A stretch of 13,678 nt of DNA from Rhodospirillaceae bacterium CCH5-H10. Lineage in GTDB: Bacteria > Pseudomonadota > Alphaproteobacteria > Reyranellales > Reyranellaceae. The position numbers and the translations under genes were made by a program. The notes under the pieces are model-generated. The model had not been told where the DNA came from and ran no database searches. It worked only from the letters and a program-made list of their open reading frames with translations. Where the stretch lies: NCBI GenBank assembly GCA_001557035.1, contig LSKJ01000768.1:1-13678 (forward strand), read 5' to 3'. Position 1 is the first letter of the stretch. Every line of letters starts with the position of its first letter. Shown here piece by piece: positions 9,394 to 13,678 of this stretch.

Positions 9394-10743
9394 TCAGCCC
9401 GCCGCCTTTTCCGCGCCCTCTTCTTCCTGCTCGGCCTCACGGGCGACCTTGAGCAGTTCCTCCGGGGTAACCGACTTCTCGGTGACCTTGGCCAGTTCCA
9501 GGATGAAGTCGACCGTCTTCTCCTCGAAGATCGGCGCGCGGAGCTGGTCCTTCATCTCGGCGTTCTTGCTGTAGAACTCGAGCACCTGCCGCTCCTGGCC
9601 CTGGTAGCGCATGGCTTCGCGCATCACGGCCTGGTTCAGCTCCTCCGGCGTCACATCGATATTGTTGGAGCGGCCGACATCGGCCAGCAACAGGCCGAGG
9701 CGGACGCGGCGCTCGGCGATCTCGCGATACTCCTTGCGCATCTTCTCTTCGTCGTCCTCGACCTTCTGGCCGTTCTTCTTGGCTTCCTCGATACGCTGCC
9801 AGATGGCGTTGAACTCGCCTTCGACGAGCCCGTCCGGCACGGCAAACTTCTGGGTGTCGGCCAGCTTGTCGAGGAGCTGACGCTTGATCATGCCGCGCGA
9901 AATCTGCGTGTAGTCCTGGCCGATCCGCTCGCCCACCGCCTTGCGCATGGCTTCGAGGTTCTCGAAGTTGTTCTTCTTGGCCAGCTCGTCGTCGACCGGC
10001 TTGTCGACGAATTCGAGCACTTCCTTGACGGTGCACTTGAAGACGGCGTCCTTGCCGGCGAGTTCGGGCGCACCGTACTCGGCCGGGAAGGTCACCTTCA
10101 CATCGATCGGCTTGCCGACCTCGGCGCCGACCAGCTGGTCCTCGAAGCCCGGGATGAACGAGCCCGAACCCAGTTCCAGCACATAATCCTGGGCCGCGCC
10201 GCCGGGAAATTCGACGCCATCGACCGAGCCGACGAAGTCGATCTTGATCGCGTCGCCCTTCTGCGCCGGGCGCGGCGGATCGACCGGCTTCTGTTCGCGG
10301 TTGGCCTTGCCGATGCGCTCCAGCGCCTCGTCGATATCCTTCTCCGGCACTTCGGCCTTGAGGCGCTCGAGCTCGATGCCCGAGAAGTCGAGCTTGCCGA
10401 TCTCCGGCAACACTTCGACCACGACCTCGAACTCGACGTCCTTGCCCTCTTCGAGCTGCTTCAGGTCGACGCGCGGCTGCAGCGCGGGCCTCAGGCCGCG
10501 ATCCTCGATCGCCTTCGCGGTGCTGGTGTTGACGGCCGCCTCGACCGCTTCGCCGAACAGCGCCTGGCCGTACTGCTTCTTGAGCAGGCCGACCGGCACC
10601 TTGCCCGGGCGGAAGCCCGGCAGCGCCGCGGTCTTGGCCATTTCGGCGAGGCGCTCGTCGATCTTCGCCGTGAGGTCGCCGACGGGGACGACGATCTTGA
10701 ACTGGTGCTTCAGGCCTTCGGCCGAGAGTTCCGTAACTTGCAT
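9394..10743 (-). CDS. tig: Trigger factor, ribosome-associated chaperone
   Basis: Trigger factor binds ribosomal protein uL23 at the exit tunnel, shields nascent chains and has prolyl isomerase activity. The protein is 449 residues. The N-terminal ribosome-binding domain carries the signature loop PGFRPGKVP (42-50, with Gly43-Phe44-Arg45 and Lys48). An FKBP-type isomerase domain lies at about 162-245 (GDAIKIDFVGSVDG ... FEDQLVG). The rest is the helical C-terminal chaperone domain, ending in an acidic, alanine-rich tail. The ATG at 10743 is the family start; the 20 in-frame codons upstream run into tRNA-Leu and are not coding. GGAAG lies about 7 bases upstream of the ATG. Only 18 bases separate the gene from the tRNA-Leu CCA, and clpP follows. 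Confidence 0.97.
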   Translation of the reverse strand: MQVTELSAEGLKHQFKIVVPVGDLTAKIDERLAEMAKTAALPGFRPGKVPVGLLKKQYGQALFGEAVEAAVNTSTAKAIEDRGLRPALQPRVDLKQLEEGKDVEFEVVVEVLPEIGKLDFSGIELERLKAEVPEKDIDEALERIGKANREQKPVDPPRPAQKGDAIKIDFVGSVDGVEFPGGAAQDYVLELGSGSFIPGFEDQLVGAEVGKPIDVKVTFPAEYGAPELAGKDAVFKCTVKEVLEFVDKPVDDELAKKNNFENLEAMRKAVGERIGQDYTQISRGMIKRQLLDKLADTQKFAVPDGLVEGEFNAIWQRIEEAKKNGQKVEDDEEKMRKEYREIAERRVRLGLLLADVGRSNNIDVTPEELNQAVMREAMRYQGQERQVLEFYSKNAEMKDQLRAPIFEEKTVDFILELAKVTEKSVTPEELLKVAREAEQEEEGAEKAAG

Positions 10744-10761
10744 TGTCTCACTTCCATTTCC

Positions 10762-10846
10762 TGGTGCGGGCGGAGGGACTTGAACCCCCACGCCTTGCGG
10801 CACGAGAACCTAAATCTCGCGTGTCTACCAATTCCACCACGCCCGC
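10762..10846 (-). tRNA. tRNA-Leu (anticodon UAG)
   Basis: A class II cloverleaf with an extended variable arm reads on the minus strand. Acceptor GCGGGCG (10846-10840) pairs with the 3' strand next to A73 and an encoded CCA (10764-10762). The anticodon stem CGAGA/TCTCG is perfect and the loop TTTAGGT gives anticodon UAG, reading CUA-type Leu codons. The variable arm has TGCCGCAAGGC, and the T arm GGGGGTTCAAGTCCCTC is canonical. It lies directly before tig on the same strand. Confidence 0.96.
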
Positions 10847-10934
10847 CCGAAGCCTGCCCAAACGACGTCCTGAGCCATCGGGGCGTGCCGCGAAGGCCGA
10901 ATCGCGGGCCTCTTAGCCCGACCCCGCCGAACGG

Positions 10935-12437
10935 TCAATTGAAGGACGACAACGACTGCAGGGCATGCGGCAGGAGCGCCGGCAAATCCTCGGCGATCAG
11001 TCCCGGGCGACCGAACAGGCGCGCACATTCTCCATGCAGCCACGCCGCCGCGGCCGCCGCCGCGAAGGGCGTGAGACCCTGCGCAAGCAACCCGCCGATC
11101 AATCCGGCGAGCACGTCGCCGGAGCCCGCGGTGGCCAACGCGGGCGACGCATGCGTGTTCACGATCGCGCGGCCGTCGGGCGTGGCGATCACCGTGTCGG
11201 GCCCCTTCAGCAGGATCGTGGCCCCGCTGCGCGCCGCCGCGCGCCTCACCCGCCCCAGCTTGTCACTCGCGCCGCCGAGATCAGGAAAGAGCCTGCGGAA
11301 CTCGCCCTCATGCGGCGTGAGCAATGTCGGCCCCGAGATGCTGCGGAACAGCAGCGCGGGATCCGCGGCGAAGACGGTGATGGCATCGGCGTCGAGGACG
11401 ACCTGTCGCCGCGCCGCCAGTGCGGCCAGCACAGCGTCCCGGGTGCGATCGACGACGCCCGATCCTGGACCGATCAGGAGGGCATTGCGCCGCTCGTCGG
11501 CGAGCAGATGCGTGAACATGGCACCGTCGTCGGCCTCGGCCACGAGATTGCCCGGCTCGCCTGCCTGGAAGACCGCCAGCGTCGAGCGCAACGACGCGAT
11601 CGTGACCAACCCTGCGCCAATGCGCCGGCCGGCCAGGGCGGCGAGGCGCGCCGCCCCCGTGGCGTGGGCACCGGCCAAAATCGTGAGATGGCCGCGCGCG
11701 TACTTGTGGTCGGCAATGTCGTCACGCCGCAGCAGATGTGCCCACAGGGCCGGTGCATTCAGCCACGCGCGCGGATCGATCGCGGCCACGGCCTGCGCCG
11801 GGATACCGATATCGACGATGCTCAGGCGGCCGCAGCGGCGCAATCCCTCGACGGAGTAGTGGCCGGGCTTGGCGCGAAAGAACGATACGGTCGTTTCCGC
11901 CCTGAAGGCCCGACCCATGATTTCCCCGGTGTCGCCGTGCAGGCCGGTCGGCACGTCCACCGCGACGACGGGCAGCCCCCGCTCGGTCACCAGGTCGATG
12001 GCCGTGGCGATTTCACCTTCGATCGGTCGGCTCAGTCCGGCACCAAAAATGGCATCGATGACCAGCGGCGCATCGTCGAGCCGGGCGCTCGACCAGCCGT
12101 CGACTTTGCCCGGCCACGTGCCGGCCGCCCAGGCTGCATCTCCCTTCAGCGCCTCTTTCCGCCCGAACAGCATGAGGCGTACGGGCCACCCTGCCGCCCG
12201 CAGATGCCGCGCGGCGACGAAGCCATCGCCTCCGTTGTTGCCTGGCCCACAGAGAACGAGCACCGGCCGGCGCGCATGGCGCTCCATGACCGCGAGCGCC
12301 ACCGCCCTGCCCGCTCTTTCCATGAGAACGCGCCCGGGCACGCCGCCGTCGATGGCGAAGGCATCGGCCCGCGCCATCTGCGCGCAGCTCAGAAGAGCGA
12401 GTTCGTCCCGGGGAAGGATGTCGCGAAAGTCAGGCAT
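10935..12437 (-). CDS. nnr: Bifunctional NAD(P)H-hydrate epimerase / ADP-dependent NAD(P)H-hydrate dehydratase
   Basis: This metabolite-repair enzyme restores hydrated, inactive NADH and NADPH. The N-terminal domain interconverts R and S NAD(P)HX and the C-terminal ribokinase-like domain dehydrates S-NAD(P)HX using ADP. The protein is 500 residues. The epimerase domain (about 1-215) shows GPGNNGGDG (64-72), DAIFGAG (128-134) and VDVPTG (160-165). The dehydratase domain (about 230-495) shows KYARGHLTILAG (245-256), LTPHEGEF (373-380), KGPDT (411-415) and AGSGDVLAG (437-445) with the catalytic Asp. The ATG at 12437 gives the family-length N-terminus. An upstream extension would overlap tRNA-His. 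No clear ribosome site precedes the ATG, and only 23 bases separate it from the tRNA CCA. In many alphaproteobacteria nnr neighbours glnB-glnA; here it precedes tRNA-Leu and tig. Confidence 0.95.
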   Translation of the reverse strand: MPDFRDILPRDELALLSCAQMARADAFAIDGGVPGRVLMERAGRAVALAVMERHARRPVLVLCGPGNNGGDGFVAARHLRAAGWPVRLMLFGRKEALKGDAAWAAGTWPGKVDGWSSARLDDAPLVIDAIFGAGLSRPIEGEIATAIDLVTERGLPVVAVDVPTGLHGDTGEIMGRAFRAETTVSFFRAKPGHYSVEGLRRCGRLSIVDIGIPAQAVAAIDPRAWLNAPALWAHLLRRDDIADHKYARGHLTILAGAHATGAARLAALAGRRIGAGLVTIASLRSTLAVFQAGEPGNLVAEADDGAMFTHLLADERRNALLIGPGSGVVDRTRDAVLAALAARRQVVLDADAITVFAADPALLFRSISGPTLLTPHEGEFRRLFPDLGGASDKLGRVRRAAARSGATILLKGPDTVIATPDGRAIVNTHASPALATAGSGDVLAGLIGGLLAQGLTPFAAAAAAAWLHGECARLFGRPGLIAEDLPALLPHALQSLSSFN

Positions 12438-12460
12438 GGGAGACTTGCAACGGGGGCGAT

Positions 12461-12538
12461 TGGGGCGGCCGACCGGATTTGAACCGGCGACATCCAGAAT
12501 CACAATCTGGCGCTCTAACCAACTGAGCTACGGCCGCC
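12461..12538 (-). tRNA. tRNA-His (anticodon GUG), with encoded G-1 and C73
   Basis: The cloverleaf on the minus strand has acceptor GCGGCCG (12537-12531) pairing perfectly with CGGCCGC, discriminator C73 and an encoded CCA (12463-12461). The base before the acceptor is G (12538), giving the G-1:C73 pair that histidyl-tRNA synthetase normally requires. Anticodon stem CCAGA/TCTGG and loop TTGTGAT give GUG. The T arm GCCGGTTCAAATCCGGT is canonical. It lies between the tetR remnant and nnr. Confidence 0.97.
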
Positions 12539-12573
12539 ATCGCGGATCGCTCCCGACGAAGCGGCGCCTTCCT

Positions 12574-12594
12574 ACGCTCCGGCAGCGGGAGCGT
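12574..12594 (-). terminator. Hairpin at the end of the tetR-like gene
   Basis: A 7-base-pair stem (ACGCTCC/GGAGCGT, 7-base loop) overlaps the last base of the regulator's stop codon region and precedes tRNA-His by about 35 bases. No U-tract follows on the minus strand, so termination here would be weak or Rho-dependent. Confidence 0.3.
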
Positions 12595-13246
12595 CAAGAA
12601 ACGGGCGGCGTTTCCGGCAGCAGCCGGTCGATGGCGCGGGTCCAGACACCGCAGGCTTCCTCGAAGGACAGTGCAAAATGCTGGCGCAGGCGCGCCCAGC
12701 TTTCGAAATCGACCAGGGCCTCGAGCGCGAGCACCGTCTGGCGCCGTTCCCGTTCCTCCAGCGTCGAGAGTTCCGGCGCATAGACTTCCTCGAGTCGCCG
12801 GACGACCAGTTCGCGGATCAGACGGATCCGGTTCTTGAGCTCCGCCGAATCGCCCTGGTTGGCGTTGAGGGCGCGCCAGAGCGGCAGCCACTCTTCGCAC
12901 ACCCGGGCTCGCGTCTGGACGTGCGTCCGCAGCGCTCCGCCCGTCCCCCGACCACCTTTTGACTGGCGACCTGGGTCGAGACGCGCAGAATTGCATCGTC
13001 GGTCGCCGCGACGCGCAGGGTGTGAAGGTCGGGAAAACGCTCGAAGACCGATCGTATCGAGTAGCCGGAGCGATGGGCGATCGAGGCGGCGGTCGGAATC
13101 TGCGGACTTTCCCGAAGAAGTGCCAGATAGGCTTCGATGATGAGCTGGCGCGTCCTTGCGCTGCGCAGCCGGCGGCCATCGGCCCGCTCGGGCTTTACGG
13201 TGGCGGCGGGCGCCGCCCCCTCCTGTGCCGTCACGCCGTTCCGCAT
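12594..13246 (-). pseudogene. TetR-family regulator, second tandem copy, interrupted by an apparent -1 frameshift
   Basis: TetR regulators are dimeric repressors with an N-terminal helix-turn-helix and a ligand-binding C-terminal domain. From the ATG at 13246 the first frame encodes a clear TetR DNA-binding domain: RTRQLIIEAYLALL at about 31-44 and the HTH IPTAASIAHRSGYSIRSVF at 50-68, then ERFPDLHTLRVAATD. After about residue 100 this frame degenerates. The neighbouring frame carries the C-terminal domain (THVQTRARVCEEWLPLW ... RAIDRLLPE) to the stop at 12594. The total is 653 bases, one short of a multiple of three; adding one base around 12945-12960 gives a 217-residue protein aligning without gaps to the tandem paralogue. 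C and A homopolymers lie there (CCCCC 12945-12949, TTTT 12957-12960). It may be a real lesion, a sequencing error or a rare programmed shift. The start overlaps the upstream gene by 16 bases. Ligand and targets are unknown. Confidence 0.8.
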
Positions 13247-13678
13247 GCGCGCTTCGGCAACAGGCGGGAGATGGTCTGGGTCCAGACCTGGCAGGCCTCG
13301 TCGAAGGACAGGCCGAAGAATTCGCGCATGCGCGCCCAGCTCTCGACGTCGGTCAGCGCTTCCAGCGCAATCAGCATCTGCCGCCGTTCGTCGGCGGTCA
13401 GCGTCGAGAACTCGGGCGTGAACATCATCTCCATGCGATCCGTTACACGGTCGCGGGCAATCCGGATGCGTGCCTTGATCTCCGGCGAGTCGCCCTGGTT
13501 GACGATCAGCGAACGCCAGAGAGGCAGCCAGCGTTCGCAGGTTTCCCCCCGCGTCCGCACGTGCGAGACGATTCTCGTCATACGGTCGCCGTCGGCGCCG
13601 CGCGGCGCCGACAGTGCCGCGATCTGCGCCAGCGAATAGTCGATCGCCGCCACCTGGAGGGCGCGGATGTCGGGAAAC
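13231..13678 (-). CDS. TetR-family regulator, first tandem copy, C-terminal part (5' end outside window)
   Basis: About 149 codons of the 3' end are present, beginning in the conserved TetR sequence FPDIRALQVAAIDYS just after the helix-turn-helix, so the DNA-binding domain lies beyond the window edge. The C-terminal domain (HVRTRGETCERWLPLWRSL, NQGDSPEIKARIRIARD, SFDEACQVWTQTI) matches the next gene at well over half of positions by eye, so the two are recent tandem duplicates. The stop (TGA at 13233-13231) falls 13 bases inside the next gene, suggesting coupled translation. The frame is open throughout. Regulated genes and ligand cannot be inferred from this window. Confidence 0.85.
   Translation of the reverse strand, partial: FPDIRALQVAAIDYSLAQIAALSAPRGADGDRMTRIVSHVRTRGETCERWLPLWRSLIVNQGDSPEIKARIRIARDRVTDRMEMMFTPEFSTLTADERRQMLIALEALTDVESWARMREFFGLSFDEACQVWTQTISRLLPKRACGTA

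Noticed and set aside
9334..11859. 841-codon plus-strand open frame across tig, tRNA-Leu and nnr
   Set aside because: It runs antisense through three recognised genes including a tRNA, and the translation has shadow-like composition with no recognisable motif.
12438..12503. N-terminal extension of nnr
   Set aside because: It would translate through the tRNA-His gene. Family alignment places the start at 12437.

Overview
The window is a GC-rich housekeeping segment of an alphaproteobacterial chromosome. Every gene I can support lies on the minus strand, so transcription runs from high to low coordinates. The family sequences (NuoA-F, ClpP, ClpX, Lon, HU) look alphaproteobacterial. The tRNA-His gene carries an encoded G-1 paired with C73. 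The Rhizobiales/Rhodobacterales/Caulobacterales group has lost that element, so a Rhodospirillales-like or Reyranella-like lineage fits better. The genus is not determined.

In transcriptional order: (i) 13678-12594 holds two tandem, overlapping TetR-family regulator genes. The first is cut by the window edge. The second is broken by an apparent one-base deletion. (ii) 12538-10935 holds tRNA-His followed by nnr, the bifunctional NAD(P)HX epimerase/dehydratase. (iii) 10846-4228 is the protein folding and degradation cluster: tRNA-Leu(UAG), tig, clpP, clpX, lon, hupB, in the same order as in many proteobacteria including E. coli. (iv) 4193-3903 holds tRNA-Val(UAC) and tRNA-Asp(GUC). (v) 3857-1 is the start of the respiratory complex I operon, nuoA-B-C-D-E-F, with nuoF running off the window.

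The quality-control genes form one functional set. Trigger factor receives nascent chains at the ribosome, ClpXP and Lon degrade damaged or tagged proteins, and HU is a nucleoid protein. Upstream of both lon and clpP there is a sequence resembling an alphaproteobacterial RpoH (sigma-32) promoter, sharing the heptamer CTTGAAC, which would link the proteases to heat shock. The nuo genes overlap or sit within 11 bases of each other, as expected for co-translated complex I subunits.

Three transcription units (nnr, tig, nuoA) begin 18-45 bases after the CCA end of a tRNA gene on the same strand, so tRNA processing may create their mRNA 5' ends. No mobile element, CRISPR array or defence system is visible. 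The window contains no gene-free stretch over 300 bases. The least ordinary items are the frameshifted TetR copy, the palindrome inside the lon promoter and the tRNA-led operons. I see no convincing previously undescribed multi-gene system.
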